Source: Flavobacteriales bacterium | Lineage (GTDB): Bacteria > Bacteroidota > Bacteroidia > Flavobacteriales_F > PHOS-HE28 | Assembly: GCA_019912395.1 (NCBI GenBank) | Contig: JAIOIH010000087.1 | Span: forward strand, 124,001-188,000 | Direction of reading: 5' to 3' | DNA: 64,000 bases | In this document: one piece after another, positions 24,299-33,830 of the stretch | Position numbering within the stretch: the first letter of the stretch is position 1 | Layout: every line of letters begins with the position of its first letter | The notes under the pieces: model-generated | Database searches by the model: none | What the model saw: the letters and a program-made list of their open reading frames with translations, nothing else | What the model was told of the DNA's origin: nothing | Program-made: the position numbers and the translations under genes

Positions 24299-25228
24299 TC
24301 AATGCGACTGAAATGCCTCCGGCGGGCGGAACATCACGTGCAGTTCCCGCTCCACATCAAAGGGCATCACCAGCCATGGCGGTGCCAAGGTGCTCCGCGC
24401 GATCAGCTTGCCCCCCGCATCGAAGATCCCCAGGATGATCGGGTCCTTACGGGTGGTGTCCTCCACCCGCAGGCTGTAGATCAAGCGGGCATGGAGGGTG
24501 TCGTTCGGATCCTCCAGCCCCCTGCCGTAATAAATGGACAAGTTGCGCAGGTACTTTTCCACCTTGACATTGTCCGCTGGCTGGCCGTTCACGATCCAGT
24601 CCGTGCCGCTTCGCTCCAGGGAATACCCCACACTTCCGGGAAATACGAAGGTGATGCGCTCCCAGTGGTCAGGGTCTCCGTTCACCATGGGCTTCGGTAT
24701 CCAGCCGATGAAGTCGAGGTCCATGATCCACGTGATCGCACCGGGCACCAGGTACACGTTGGGGTCTCCATCCAGGATCACGGCCGTGGCGGGATCATCT
24801 CCTCCGGAGGTGGTCCCGATGCGGAGCGTGACCTTCTTCGGATCGCGAAGGACCAATGTGTTGGCGAGGCTGTCGCTCAGTCCGTAGCGCTCAATGGTGG
24901 CGGCATCGGCACCGGCCACGGCTCGTGGGCGCATGTCCACCAGCGCCGCCAGCAGGCGGTTCAAGGGCGTGGTGAACGCTGGGGTGGCGCGGTCGCCTTG
25001 GGTGGCGGTCCAGCCTAGGCCGTCGCGTTGAAACTGGATCAGGGAGTCGTGCCTCGCAGGTGCCGGAATGATGGTAAAGGAGCGCAACGCAGCGGTATCC
25101 ACGGCCAGCAGCTGTTTGGGGAAACTGCGCTGCTCAGCTTCCAAGGGAGTGCGCCCACCGATCCACCAGACCAAGGCGAGAACCACCACCAAGGCGGCCA
25201 GCAGCGTAATGCGGACCTTATCGGACAT
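24299..25228 (-). CDS. DUF4340 domain protein, gliding-operon partner
   Basis: 309 residues. One N-terminal membrane anchor (ITLLAALVVVLALVWWIGG), then repeated beta units typical of DUF4340 (RYGLSDSLANTLVLRDPKKVTLRIG, WERITFVFPGSVGYSLERSGTDWIVNGQPAD). In many bacteria this family follows GldG-like ABC genes and probably works with them in the cell envelope. It overlaps the end of gldG by 11 bp, so it is the last gene of the gldA-gldF-gldG operon. Confidence 0.83.
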   Translation of the reverse strand: MSDKVRITLLAALVVVLALVWWIGGRTPLEAEQRSFPKQLLAVDTAALRSFTIIPAPARHDSLIQFQRDGLGWTATQGDRATPAFTTPLNRLLAALVDMRPRAVAGADAATIERYGLSDSLANTLVLRDPKKVTLRIGTTSGGDDPATAVILDGDPNVYLVPGAITWIMDLDFIGWIPKPMVNGDPDHWERITFVFPGSVGYSLERSGTDWIVNGQPADNVKVEKYLRNLSIYYGRGLEDPNDTLHARLIYSLRVEDTTRKDPIILGIFDAGGKLIARSTLAPPWLVMPFDVERELHVMFRPPEAFQSH

Positions 25229-26732
25229 GGTCTGGTGCCATGCGGCGTTTGCGCTGTTGGCGACGCCATTGTCCGCGGAACAGGCCATAGAGCAGGACCA
25301 CCACGATCGGTAGCAACAGGTTCAACCACTTCAGGAAGGAGCGCTCCGTATCACCGGGATCGGTAATGGGGCGATAGTTCTTCTGCTTCCCCCGGATCGA
25401 AAGCAGCTCCGTGTTTCGGGTCACCCAATCCGTGGCGTTCACCATCAGGTCCAGGTTTCCCTTCGGCAGCGCCGCTTGCTGCCCCCCTTGGTCCCCCGTG
25501 CAGAAATTGCCATTGCTGAAGACCACCAATCGGCCTGCGGAAGTATCCACGGGTTCCACCGCTCCGCCCAGTACTTGAGGACCCAACGGGAAATCCGCAT
25601 CGGTCCACTTTTTCCGCAGGTCGATGGTCAAGGGAGTGTATTTCAACCCGCTCCGGGAACTGGTACTGAGAATGGGGGAGAACCGCAGTTTCGTGCTGTC
25701 GCCGATGAAGGTCATGGGTGAAGCGAACTGGAACATTACCATGTCCAGACCGTGCGCCACCGGATGCTCGTTGAACTGCTCCAGCAGCGGATAGTAAGGG
25801 AATTGAATGGAGATCGGTTGCTGGATGGCGCTCTGCATCACACCCACTTGTCCGCAATGCTCGTCCACCACGATCCCAGGACCGATGCGCACTCCATGCC
25901 GCGCCAGCCATGGACTGATGCCGATGTCGCGCATGCGGGCTTCAGGTGAAACGGCCAGGTTCGTCTCCACCGCGCTGAAAGCCAGCACCACGCCGTGTCC
26001 CTTGGCCATGTAGTCATCGATCAGTTTCAGGTGCCAAGCCGAAATGCTGTCCTTGGGGTCGATCACCAGAATGGAGGTGAAGCGCTCGTTGATGGGGAAG
26101 GAGTCATAGATCGCCGTGGCCTCCACATCGTACTGGGCGTTCAATAGGGTGGCCAGTTCATCCAGGTCCCTTGTCGAGGGTTCCATGTGCCCCTGCATGA
26201 TGCCGATCAATGGCTTTTCGATCCGGATCACCTGGGCGATGGCTGAGGAAAGGATCCATTCCATTCCCGGTCCTTCCTGCAACGCAGGGATCGCCGAACT
26301 GCGTTCGCCCATACGCACTACGGCGCCCATGAGTACTTGGATGTTCTCACTGCGGTCCTTCTGCCTGGTTTGGGCGAGCAAGGGGCGCACACCTTCCTGC
26401 ATGGCCTTCGCTGCCACGAGGTCCGAACTTCCGGGATCCTCAAATTCGAAAACCAATTTGCCCCCGGAGCGCTCGGCGTATTCCACCAGCAAGTCCTTGA
26501 AATCCTGGCGAACTACCGCCAGTTCCGGCGGGAGATCCCCGGTAAAGTAGGCGGTTACGGTCACTGTTTCGGGCAATCCCTGGATCAGTTCCAGCGTGGC
26601 CCGGTCCAGTGTATAGCGTTTATCTCCGGTGAGGTCCGCACGGAATTTGTAGCGCTGGGCCAGCAGGTTCACGAATACGATGGCCACGATGGCCAGCAAC
26701 AACGTGATCAGCGGTGCGGCGCGCGTGCTCAT
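25218..26732 (-). CDS. gldG: Gliding motility-associated ABC transporter protein GldG
   Basis: 504 residues with one N-terminal membrane helix (LITLLLAIVAIVFVNLLAQRY), a long periplasmic ABC-type uncharacterised domain (FRADLTGDKRYTLDRATLELIQGLPETVTVTAYFTG in outline) and a C-terminal membrane helix (LNLLLPIVVVLLYGLF) before a basic tail. This architecture and gene order match GldG. GldA-GldF-GldG support gliding motility and T9SS function in Flavobacterium. The start overlaps the gldF stop (ATGA). Confidence 0.88.
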   Translation of the reverse strand: MSTRAAPLITLLLAIVAIVFVNLLAQRYKFRADLTGDKRYTLDRATLELIQGLPETVTVTAYFTGDLPPELAVVRQDFKDLLVEYAERSGGKLVFEFEDPGSSDLVAAKAMQEGVRPLLAQTRQKDRSENIQVLMGAVVRMGERSSAIPALQEGPGMEWILSSAIAQVIRIEKPLIGIMQGHMEPSTRDLDELATLLNAQYDVEATAIYDSFPINERFTSILVIDPKDSISAWHLKLIDDYMAKGHGVVLAFSAVETNLAVSPEARMRDIGISPWLARHGVRIGPGIVVDEHCGQVGVMQSAIQQPISIQFPYYPLLEQFNEHPVAHGLDMVMFQFASPMTFIGDSTKLRFSPILSTSSRSGLKYTPLTIDLRKKWTDADFPLGPQVLGGAVEPVDTSAGRLVVFSNGNFCTGDQGGQQAALPKGNLDLMVNATDWVTRNTELLSIRGKQKNYRPITDPGDTERSFLKWLNLLLPIVVVLLYGLFRGQWRRQQRKRRMAPDHVR

Positions 26733-27460
26733 GCGTGGCGTGCCCCGCGACGGGCGAGTTCATGTCCGGCGAGCAGCAGGCCGACGAAGGTGAACGTGAT
26801 GAAGAACACCAGGTCGCGGCTGTCGATCACGCCCCGTCCCATGCTCTCGTAATGGCTGCCCATGCTGAGGTAGCGGAACACCTGCCCGATCGTCCCCGTA
26901 ACGTTGGCCGCCACCACCGAGGCGCCGAAATGGAAGAAGGCCATGAAGACCAGGGCCAGTACGAAGGCCGTGATCTGGTTGGCCGTGAGGCTGCTGGCAT
27001 AAAGGCCCATTGCGATGTACGCAGCGCTCATCAGGAGCAGTCCGAGATAACCGCAGATGACGGCACCGTGGTCCACCGGCCCCAGGCTGGCCACCGTGAA
27101 ATAGTACGGAAGCGTGCAGGTCAGCGTAAGTGTGATCAGCGCAAGGCAGGCGAGGAATTTCCCGGTGACCACCTGTTGCGGGGTGACGGAGCGGGTGAGC
27201 AGGAGGTCCAAGGTGCCGCTCTTGCGTTCCTCGGCCAAGGTGCGCATGGTGAGCGCGGGGATCAGGATGAAGAACGACCAGTTGGCCACATTGAAGAAGG
27301 TGCTGAGGTCGGCGATGCCGCGGAGGAATACGTCCGTACCGAACCACCACGTAAAGAAGCCACTGGTACCCAAAAAGGCCACAATGACCAGATAGGCCAT
27401 CGGTGAATCGAAAAAGGAGGACAGTTCCTTGCGGGCGATGAGAAGGGATGCTCGCATCAT
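26729..27460 (-). CDS. gldF: Gliding motility-associated ABC permease GldF
   Basis: 243 residues with about six membrane helices. The N-terminal IARKELSSFFDSPMAYLVI and EERKSGTLDLLLTRSVTPQQVVTGKF are signatures of ABC-2 type permeases of the GldF/NosY group. It overlaps gldG by 4 bp and starts 3 bp after the gldA stop. Confidence 0.87.
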   Translation of the reverse strand: MMRASLLIARKELSSFFDSPMAYLVIVAFLGTSGFFTWWFGTDVFLRGIADLSTFFNVANWSFFILIPALTMRTLAEERKSGTLDLLLTRSVTPQQVVTGKFLACLALITLTLTCTLPYYFTVASLGPVDHGAVICGYLGLLLMSAAYIAMGLYASSLTANQITAFVLALVFMAFFHFGASVVAANVTGTIGQVFRYLSMGSHYESMGRGVIDSRDLVFFITFTFVGLLLAGHELARRGARHA

Positions 27461-27463
27461 CGA

Positions 27464-28387
27464 TCACCTGTTGGTGGCATCACGGAACACATCCTCCAGG
27501 CGGCTTTCCATGGGTCGCAATTCCCCAATGCTCCAGCCTTGCGCGGAACAGGCAGTGAAAATACGCTCGCCTTCCGCACTGCTCATGCGCACTTCGTAGC
27601 GGCCCTCGCTGCCCTGGATCGTCGAGGCACTGACCACCTCTTGGATGCCGCGCAGCAACGGAAGTACCGCATCCGGCCCCGCTCCACTGATGCGCACGTG
27701 GAACACCGTGCGCCCCAGCACCTGGGTACGTAGTTGTTCCGAGGTGCCGTCCGCAACGATCCGCCCCTTGTTGATGATGAGGATCCGGTCGCAAACCGCT
27801 TCCGCCTCCGGCAGGATATGGGTGCTGAATACCACGGTCTTGGTCTTTCCCAATTCCTTGATCAAGGTGCGCACCTCAATGATCTGGTTCGGGTCCAGGC
27901 CGGTGGTGGGTTCATCCAGTACCAGTACGGCGGGGTCGTGGACCATGGCAAAGGCCAGGCCCGCACGCTGCCTGTAGCCCCGGCTGAGCTCCCCGGTGCG
28001 CTTGTGCTTTTCATCGCCCAGGCCGCATGCATCCACCATCTCCCTGATCCTCCCGTCAATGGCGTGGCCGGGCACGCCCTGCAGTTTGGCACCGAAGCGC
28101 AGCAGGTCCAGCACCGGCATGTCCTCATACAGCGGGTTCGTCTCGGGCAGGTATCCGATGGCGCGGCGCAGGTCCACGGCTCCGGGATCCATGAGGCGAT
28201 CACCGATGAACACCTGCCCGTTGTCCGGTCCGATCAACCCGCAGATCATGCGCATGGTGGTGGTCTTGCCGGCCCCGTTCGGCCCCAGAAAACCCAGTAC
28301 CTCGCCTTCGCGCACCCGGAAGGAGACGTCGTCAACGGCCACTTGGCTACCGTAGCGCTTGGTGAGGTGCTCGGTGCGTATTTCCAT
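27464..28387 (-). CDS. gldA: Gliding motility-associated ABC ATPase GldA
   Basis: 307 residues. Walker A GPNGAGKTTT, a signature-like ELSRGYRQRAGLA and Walker B AVLVLDEPTTGLD are all present, followed by a C-terminal regulatory extension (about 215-307) usual in this group. It energises the GldF/GldG complex. First gene of the operon with gldF, gldG and the DUF4340 gene. Confidence 0.88.
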   Translation of the reverse strand: MEIRTEHLTKRYGSQVAVDDVSFRVREGEVLGFLGPNGAGKTTTMRMICGLIGPDNGQVFIGDRLMDPGAVDLRRAIGYLPETNPLYEDMPVLDLLRFGAKLQGVPGHAIDGRIREMVDACGLGDEKHKRTGELSRGYRQRAGLAFAMVHDPAVLVLDEPTTGLDPNQIIEVRTLIKELGKTKTVVFSTHILPEAEAVCDRILIINKGRIVADGTSEQLRTQVLGRTVFHVRISGAGPDAVLPLLRGIQEVVSASTIQGSEGRYEVRMSSAEGERIFTACSAQGWSIGELRPMESRLEDVFRDATNR

Positions 28388-28442
28388 CGGGGTGGCGTAC
28401 GGCCGGGCATTCCGGCCAGGCTACTGCGCGGCCCAGGATCGT

Positions 28443-29054
28443 TCAGGATCCTTTCACGCGGTGCTCCACTTCCTCTTTGGTCAGGCCCTCGCGGATCAAC
28501 TCCAGGGCTTGAGCGATACGGCGTTTTCGGGTTTCCTCTTTGCGCCCGTCGGCTATCCATTCGGCGTATTCCTGGCGGCTTGAGGCCGTGAAGGATTCCC
28601 AGTTCGCCCAAGCGTTCGGGTCCTTCCGCAGTACGCTCTCCAGCTCCACGAACAGAGGGTCCTTGTTACCAGCGGCCTCGTTTTCGGCCTTGGCCAATTT
28701 CACGTTCAAGGCGATGGCCCGTTGCACCAAGGTGATAAAGGCGGCCTCGTTGATCGCATCGGCCTCGCGGAATTTCACGGTGCGCGTGGGTTTGTCCTCC
28801 GCACAAGGCTCATAAGGCATCCGCGACGATCTGAGCTGTGCGCCCTTGGGGAAAGTGACGCTGACCGAGGTCTTGCTCGCGCTGATGCCCAGCAGGGGCA
28901 AGGAAGCCAGTTCGAAATGCGGGCTTTGGGCACGCCAGGTCTCCTGCACGTCCTCGCTCACCGAATGCACGAGCTGCCGCAGCCGTACCATCAGTTTGCG
29001 TTGCCATTCCGGATGACCGGCGATGTAGAGGTTGATCTGTTCGGAGCTGAGCAT
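28443..29054 (-). CDS. DUF1801/YdeI-type protein
   Basis: 203 residues. The N-terminal half (about 10-115) resembles the small DUF1801 domain. The C-terminal half contains SRQEYAEWIADGRKEETRKRRIAQALELI, the marker of the YdeI/OmpD-associated family. Soluble, no signal peptide. The biochemical role of the family is not established. Confidence 0.75.
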   Translation of the reverse strand: MLSSEQINLYIAGHPEWQRKLMVRLRQLVHSVSEDVQETWRAQSPHFELASLPLLGISASKTSVSVTFPKGAQLRSSRMPYEPCAEDKPTRTVKFREADAINEAAFITLVQRAIALNVKLAKAENEAAGNKDPLFVELESVLRKDPNAWANWESFTASSRQEYAEWIADGRKEETRKRRIAQALELIREGLTKEEVEHRVKGS

Positions 29055-29085
29055 GGTGGTCGATTATGGGGGACTAAGATGCGGT

Positions 29086-30687
29086 TTAGCGGCGAGCTCC
29101 GTCGCTCATCTCGATCAATACCGGAAAGGTACGGTCCTTTCGGAAATCCGGGGCTCCCTCCATGCCGTACCGGCCATCGCCCATCGGCCAGACCGTGTCC
29201 GCATCGAAATAGCCCTGTTTGTATCCGTCCTTGAGCACCACCTTTTCCTTGTACCCGCCATCGTCCTTGAACTCAAGCATCAAGGCGTCCTTCGGTTTGT
29301 CCACTGGATCCACGGGTGTTTTCTTCTTGCGGAGGTCAATGTTGGCCTCAGCATCATTGTAGAACAGGAACAGCACGTCGCTGAACGCTATGGAGAAGGC
29401 CTTGCCCGGTCCGTCATTGGTGAAGCTCATTTCCCGAGGCACCTCGGTATACCATTTCAGCTCCCCCGCCGCATCGAGTTCCATTACGTGGAAGGCCCCG
29501 TTCACCCATTCGGTCTTGTCGATCTTCTTGCCGCTGAGGTCGCTCACCTGGTGGGTCTCAATGCCCGAGCGCTCGGCCACTACGAACACGCCTCCATCGC
29601 TCTTGGGCCACACATGCTCCAAGTGCATGTTCGTCTGCAGGCGCTCCACCTTTTTGACCACCTGAAGGTTGAAAGGGGTGCGCGAGGCCATCGACCAAGC
29701 ACCTTCGGCCGTGTCCAGGACGGTATGGAAAGTGCCGATGGATTCGCTCCGGTTCGCATCTCCGTTGGAGTACACGCCTCCGCATACCAGCTTGCCGTTG
29801 GGAAGGAAGGCGAAACCGGCTTCCTGCACGAAGTCCTTCTTGCCGAGGTCCAGCGGATAGGCCTGCTGACCGAGACTGTCCAAGCGGTAGAGGCTATAGC
29901 TGTAGCCCACCTTGTCCGCGGCCTTGGGGTCGGCATCGTTCACGTTCCTGATCAGGTACCAGGCGGACCCGTTCTTGTCCACCATGGTGCTCACCACGTC
30001 CGTGCGAACGTTCCCTGGTTCCGTGGCCAAGGTCTTGGTCCAAATGGGCTGCATCCTGCTATCCACCATTACTCCCAGGATCGGGGATCCGGCCGATCGC
30101 ACGGTGGTGGAGGGGTCGAGCCCGATGAGCATGTGCTTGCCGTCCGCGGATAGCGTAGTGGTGAACCCGACGGCCATGCCGGGCTTGAAGTATTCCGGGC
30201 TTTTCCCGAAGAGGTCGTACGGGATCTCCGTGATCAACGCGGCCGCCCGGCCGGTCAGGCTTCGGGAACTGAGCACTTGTTCGAGCAGCAGCAGTTTGCC
30301 TTTGTCGGGCTTCGAGAGGATCACGCGGAAATTCTTGTTGAAGCTCTCGATGGTCTCCATGGCAACGGGCCCGATCCCCCATACGAACTTGGGCTTGTCG
30401 TGCTTGATGTCCACCATGGTCTTGGAGTCGATCACATAGAGCCGCCAGCCGAGCTCTGCATCAGGGATGCCACCGATCATGCGCTTTCCGCCCAACGTTT
30501 TCAAGGCCACGAAGCTGCCGTCATCGCCATGCACGGTTTTCGAGAGGCCCAGTTCCCTGTCGGGTTGAGCATTCAGGTCGGCATTCACCTTCACCCGCAC
30601 CTTGCTCACTTGCGCATGGCTCATGGAAAGGCAGGTGGCGGAAAGGAGGGCGAGGGCAACAGGACGGAACAGGGGATTGCTGGTCAT
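29086..30687 (-). CDS. Secreted protein of unknown function
   Basis: 533 residues with a signal peptide ending MSHAQ. The body is beta-rich with repeated blade-like segments (for example FAFLPNGKLVCGGVY, DGGVFVVAERSG), suggestive of a propeller. No T9SS tail or catalytic motif was seen, and the C-terminus ends RTFPVLIEMSDGARR. It is probably periplasmic. Confidence 0.65.
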   Translation of the reverse strand: MTSNPLFRPVALALLSATCLSMSHAQVSKVRVKVNADLNAQPDRELGLSKTVHGDDGSFVALKTLGGKRMIGGIPDAELGWRLYVIDSKTMVDIKHDKPKFVWGIGPVAMETIESFNKNFRVILSKPDKGKLLLLEQVLSSRSLTGRAAALITEIPYDLFGKSPEYFKPGMAVGFTTTLSADGKHMLIGLDPSTTVRSAGSPILGVMVDSRMQPIWTKTLATEPGNVRTDVVSTMVDKNGSAWYLIRNVNDADPKAADKVGYSYSLYRLDSLGQQAYPLDLGKKDFVQEAGFAFLPNGKLVCGGVYSNGDANRSESIGTFHTVLDTAEGAWSMASRTPFNLQVVKKVERLQTNMHLEHVWPKSDGGVFVVAERSGIETHQVSDLSGKKIDKTEWVNGAFHVMELDAAGELKWYTEVPREMSFTNDGPGKAFSIAFSDVLFLFYNDAEANIDLRKKKTPVDPVDKPKDALMLEFKDDGGYKEKVVLKDGYKQGYFDADTVWPMGDGRYGMEGAPDFRKDRTFPVLIEMSDGARR

Positions 30688-30735
30688 ACGGATCGAGGGT
30701 CTGTTAGAGAAGGTGAATATAGCGGGGCCGACCGA

Positions 30736-31941
30736 TCAGGCCCGCTCGATGATGGTGGCGTAGCCTTGGCCCACGCCCACGCACATGGTGCAAAGGGCAT
30801 ACCGTTTCCGGGTGCGGTGCAATTCCAGCGCAGCGGTCTGGAGCAGGCGGGCCCCGGTCATGCCCAAGGGATGCCCCAAGGCGATGGCACCGCCGTTGGG
30901 GTTCAGCCGGGGATCGTCGTCCGCGATACCCCACGTGCGGGTGCATGCCAGTGCCTGGGCCGCGAACGCCTCGTTCAGTTCGATCACGTCCATTTGATCC
31001 AGCGTGAGCCCGGCACGTTTCAAGGCCAGTTCCGTGGCATGCACGGGACCGATGCCCATGATGCGCGGCTCCACGCCGGCCACACCACTGCTTACGATCC
31101 GCGCAAGAGGGGAGAGCCCGTGGGTCTTTATGCCGGCTTCGCTGGCGATCAACAAGGCGGCTGCTCCGTCATTCAATCCGCTGGAATTGCCTGCGGTAAC
31201 GCTACCGCCCTTGCGGAATGCAGGCCGAAGCGCCGCGAGAACTTCCAAGGAGGTATTGGGCTTGACGAATTCATCCTGCGAGAACTGGACGGGGTCTTTC
31301 TTTCGCTGTGGAATGCTCACCGTGGCGATCTCCAGGGCCAACCGACCATCCCGCTGTGCCGCGGCCGCTTTCTGTTGGCTCCACAGGGCGAAGCGGTCCT
31401 GGTCCTCACGGGTGATGGTGCGCGTTTCCAGCAGGTTCTCCGCTGTTTCGCCCATCGCCTCGATGCCGAATTTCTCCTCCATCACGGGGTTCACGAAGCG
31501 CCAGCCGAAGCTGCTGTCATAGAGCTTGGCATCGCGGCCGTACGGTGTGCTGGTCTTGCTCATCACCCAGGGGCTGCGCGTCATGTGCTCCACACCCCCG
31601 GCGATGAACACATCGCCATGCCCCACGGCTATGGCACGGCCCGCCTGTACCGCAGCACTCATGCCCGAGGCACAGAGCCGGTTCACCGTCTCGCCCGGCA
31701 CGCTCACCGGAAGGCCCGCCAGCAACGAGGCCATGCGCGCCACATTGCGGTTGTCCTCACCGGCCTGGCCGGCACAGCCCATGATCACATCGTCAATGGC
31801 GGCGGGATCCAGATCGGGGTGGCGTGTCACCAAGGCGTTGATCGCATGTGCCGCCAGATCGTCCGCGCGCATGGCGGACAAACCACCGCCCAGGGAACCG
31901 ATCGGGCTGCGGATGCCATCAATGATGAATGCGTCCTTCAT
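30736..31941 (-). CDS. Acetyl-CoA C-acyltransferase (thiolase, PaaJ/PcaF-like)
   Basis: 401 residues. The nucleophile Cys is in [10 protein letters not shown] near residue 91. The C-terminal [17 protein letters not shown] and [10 protein letters not shown] carry the other active-site His and Cys. Thiolases cleave 3-oxoacyl-CoA with CoA. The PaaI-like thioesterase gene is divergent next door, so a role in aromatic or dicarboxylic acyl-CoA breakdown (3-oxoadipyl-CoA thiolase) is plausible, though fatty-acid oxidation is not excluded. ATG 31941 is preferred to the longer open frame; a GACCTTTG box ends 5 nt before it. Confidence 0.9.
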   Translation of the reverse strand: MKDAFIIDGIRSPIGSLGGGLSAMRADDLAAHAINALVTRHPDLDPAAIDDVIMGCAGQAGEDNRNVARMASLLAGLPVSVPGETVNRLCASGMSAAVQAGRAIAVGHGDVFIAGGVEHMTRSPWVMSKTSTPYGRDAKLYDSSFGWRFVNPVMEEKFGIEAMGETAENLLETRTITREDQDRFALWSQQKAAAAQRDGRLALEIATVSIPQRKKDPVQFSQDEFVKPNTSLEVLAALRPAFRKGGSVTAGNSSGLNDGAAALLIASEAGIKTHGLSPLARIVSSGVAGVEPRIMGIGPVHATELALKRAGLTLDQMDVIELNEAFAAQALACTRTWGIADDDPRLNPNGGAIALGHPLGMTGARLLQTAALELHRTRKRYALCTMCVGVGQGYATIIERA

Positions 31942-31946
31942 GGGGC

Positions 31947-31954
31947 CAAAGGTC
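31947..31954 (-). promoter_or_regulatory. -7 promoter box directly before the thiolase
   Basis: GACCTTTG, 5 nt before ATG 31941. Confidence 0.4.
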
Positions 31955-31995
31955 GCAGTTGTCGCGAAACTGCGGGAACCTGAACCTTCCCCGGC

Positions 31996-32003
31996 TACTT
32001 TCG
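31996..32003 (+). promoter_or_regulatory. -7 promoter box directly before the PaaI-like gene
   Basis: TACTTTCG, CAAC, ATG 32008. It is divergent from the thiolase promoter about 40 bp away, so one regulator could cover both. Confidence 0.45.
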
Positions 32004-32007
32004 CAAC

Positions 32008-32430
32008 ATGGACCCACAGGAACTCGCCCAACGCGTGGTGGCGCGGATGATGGAAAGGGATGCCTTCAGCAAGTGGCTGGGGATCGAGGTAATGGAGGTG
32101 AAACCCGGTAGCTGCGTCTTGCGGATGGCGGTCCGGGAGGAGATGGACAACGGTTTCCAAATTACCCATGGGGGTATTACATACTGCTTGGCGGACAGCG
32201 CCTTGGCGTTCGCTTCAAACTCCCATGGCAGCCATGCGGTCTCCATCGAGACCTCCATTTCCCACGTAAGGCCGGTGCGAAGCGGGGATGTGATCACCGC
32301 CAAGGTGGAGGAACTGAGCCGGAGCAACCGCATCGCGGTATATCACATTACCGTGGTTGATCGGGAAGGGGTGACCGTGGCGCTGTTCAAGGGCACGGTG
32401 TTCCGCACGGGGAAGGTGTGGGAGCTTTGA
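32008..32430 (+). CDS. PaaI-like hotdog acyl-CoA thioesterase
   Basis: 140 residues of hotdog fold. THGGITYCLADSALAFASNSHG is the PaaI motif with the catalytic Asp, preceded by MDNGFQI and followed by SISHVRPVRSGD. PaaI hydrolyses hydroxyphenylacetyl-CoA and related stalled intermediates in phenylacetate catabolism. It is divergent from the thiolase gene. Confidence 0.88.
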   Translation: MDPQELAQRVVARMMERDAFSKWLGIEVMEVKPGSCVLRMAVREEMDNGFQITHGGITYCLADSALAFASNSHGSHAVSIETSISHVRPVRSGDVITAKVEELSRSNRIAVYHITVVDREGVTVALFKGTVFRTGKVWEL

Positions 32431-32496
32431 TCATTCCCCCGTTCTCCCGCAGCGGTTTTGTGCCATAAGGCGGAGAACCCGCCCCCGCGGAATTCC

Positions 32497-32940
32497 TTAC
32501 TTCTTCGGCTTCTTGTTCAAGGGCAGAACGTGCCGCACCAGAAATTCCTCCGCATTCAATACCTCCAATTCTCCGAATTGGAAGTCGTTCCTGTCGTAAG
32601 TGACAATGCAGGTGCAATTGGCTTTTTCCGCGGAATAGTACTCCAGCCCGTCCTCGAAGTCCTCGATCTTCCGGTTGGCCACGGTCCGCTGCACGGCATC
32701 GTGGTCCACGGTGGTCACCTTCAACTTTTCCGCCAGCAGCGCGATCTTCTTTTTGGCTTCTCGCTTTCCGTTCTTCTTCTTGGAATAGTGCATCCCGATC
32801 GCCAGGCAAAGAGGGGAGGTGTAGACCTCGAAACGCGTGTCATCGCAAAGGCTGAGCACGCGAGCACAAAAGCTGTAACGCGGGTACTCGTTGCAGAGCA
32901 CCGTTACCAGAATGTTGGCATCCAGGAAAATGCGCTGCAT
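32497..32940 (-). CDS. PIN-domain toxin (VapC-like)
   Basis: 147 residues. IFLDANILVTVL carries the first catalytic Asp, the middle acidic residues lie in EDFEDGLEYYSA, and VTYDRNDF closes the PIN fold. Such RNases cleave tRNA or rRNA when free of antitoxin. The ATG overlaps the antitoxin stop (TGATG), giving coupled translation. Confidence 0.85.
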   Translation of the reverse strand: MQRIFLDANILVTVLCNEYPRYSFCARVLSLCDDTRFEVYTSPLCLAIGMHYSKKKNGKREAKKKIALLAEKLKVTTVDHDAVQRTVANRKIEDFEDGLEYYSAEKANCTCIVTYDRNDFQFGELEVLNAEEFLVRHVLPLNKKPKK

Positions 32941-33197
32941 CAGCCGCGGCTGTCCAGATAGTCCTTCTTTACGGACTTCCTGCGGCTGTTCTTGCGGACG
33001 TATTCCACCTTGCCTTCGCTGACCGCGCTGACCCAATCGGAAACGGGGAGTTCATCCAAGCTGCGGTAGGTGGCATTGCCTACTTTGCTGAGCAGGAATT
33101 CGGTGAGGCGCGACAAGCTGATGTTCTGCTCGGCGGCAAAGCGCTTGGCCCTGTTGATGACGGCCTCATCGAAGCTCAGGGTGATCTTGGCGTCCAT
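32940..33197 (-). CDS. Antitoxin of the PIN toxin (DUF6364-like)
   Basis: 85 residues. ITLSFDEAVINRAKRFAAEQNISLSRLTEFLL is a ribbon-helix-helix-like start, as in antitoxins paired with PIN toxins; the basic C-terminus (NSRRKSVKKDY) likely wraps the toxin. ATG 33197 is chosen since the frame upstream crosses the promoter at 33217-33224. Confidence 0.8.
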   Translation of the reverse strand: MDAKITLSFDEAVINRAKRFAAEQNISLSRLTEFLLSKVGNATYRSLDELPVSDWVSAVSEGKVEYVRKNSRRKSVKKDYLDSRG

Positions 33198-33203
33198 TGT
33201 TCC

Positions 33204-33224
33204 GTGGTTTACACCACAAATATA
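33204..33224 (-). promoter_or_regulatory. Promoter and candidate operator of the toxin-antitoxin pair
   Basis: TATATTTG (33217-33224, exact -7 consensus) abuts an inverted repeat GTGGT-TTAC-ACCAC at 33204-33217. The position is right for binding of the antitoxin to repress its own operon. Confidence 0.5.
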
Positions 33225-33285
33225 TTGTTTTTCTACGTAAGAATAATGCGCAAGAAAAAAAGGCGCAGGGCCGCGACCTGCACGT

Positions 33286-33780
33286 TCAGAAAAGCTCCTT
33301 GGCCAGAGCGCCTTCATGCTCCAGGAGCCACTTCTTTCGCCACAGTCCACCCGCATATCCGGTCAATAGCCCGCTTGAACCCACAGCCCGATGGCAAGGC
33401 ACCAAGATCAATAGCGGGTTCACCGCACAGGCTGCTCCCGCTGACCGGGCCACGCCGCCCGCACGCTCGGCCAACTGTGCGTACGTGATCAGCTCGCCCT
33501 GACGCACGTTTTCCAGTTCGCCCCAGACTTGCCGCCGGTATGCCGAGCCGACATGATAAAGCGGCAGATCGAACTTTTTCCGCCTGCCGGCGAAATAGGC
33601 CTTCAACTGGGTGATCGCCTCTGCGAGCACTTTGGGGCGCTTGGCATGCCGTCCGCGACCGGGGTTGCTAAAGGTGGTACGGGTGATGAGCTTCCCGTCG
33701 GATTCCACCCATAGTTTTCCGATCGGCGTGTTCACTGAGGCCACGTATTGGGGCCCGAAAAGCTCGGGCTCCTTCTTCAT
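33286..33780 (-). CDS. ogt: Methylated-DNA-protein-cysteine methyltransferase (Ogt)
   Basis: 164 residues. The active-site motif PCHR (near residue 127) in ILVPCHRAVGSSG, with YRRQVWGELENVRQGELITYAQLAERAGG before it, is diagnostic. It repairs O6-alkylguanine by suicide transfer to Cys. ATG 33780 is chosen; an ATG at 33795 is also possible. Confidence 0.93.
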   Translation of the reverse strand: MKKEPELFGPQYVASVNTPIGKLWVESDGKLITRTTFSNPGRGRHAKRPKVLAEAITQLKAYFAGRRKKFDLPLYHVGSAYRRQVWGELENVRQGELITYAQLAERAGGVARSAGAACAVNPLLILVPCHRAVGSSGLLTGYAGGLWRKKWLLEHEGALAKELF

Positions 33781-33830
33781 CCTATGTGTGCCCATGGTGC
33801 ATCGGTATCTTGGTGCCAAAATACAGATCA

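Noticed and set aside
28401-28418. GGCCGG/CCGGCC hairpin as a terminator before gldA
   Set aside because: Stem of 6 bp with no U-tract and in a GC-rich stretch; could be chance.
32437-32475. GTTCTCC/GGAGAAC inverted repeat after the PaaI-like gene as a terminator
   Set aside because: Arms of 7 bp with a long loop and no T-run.
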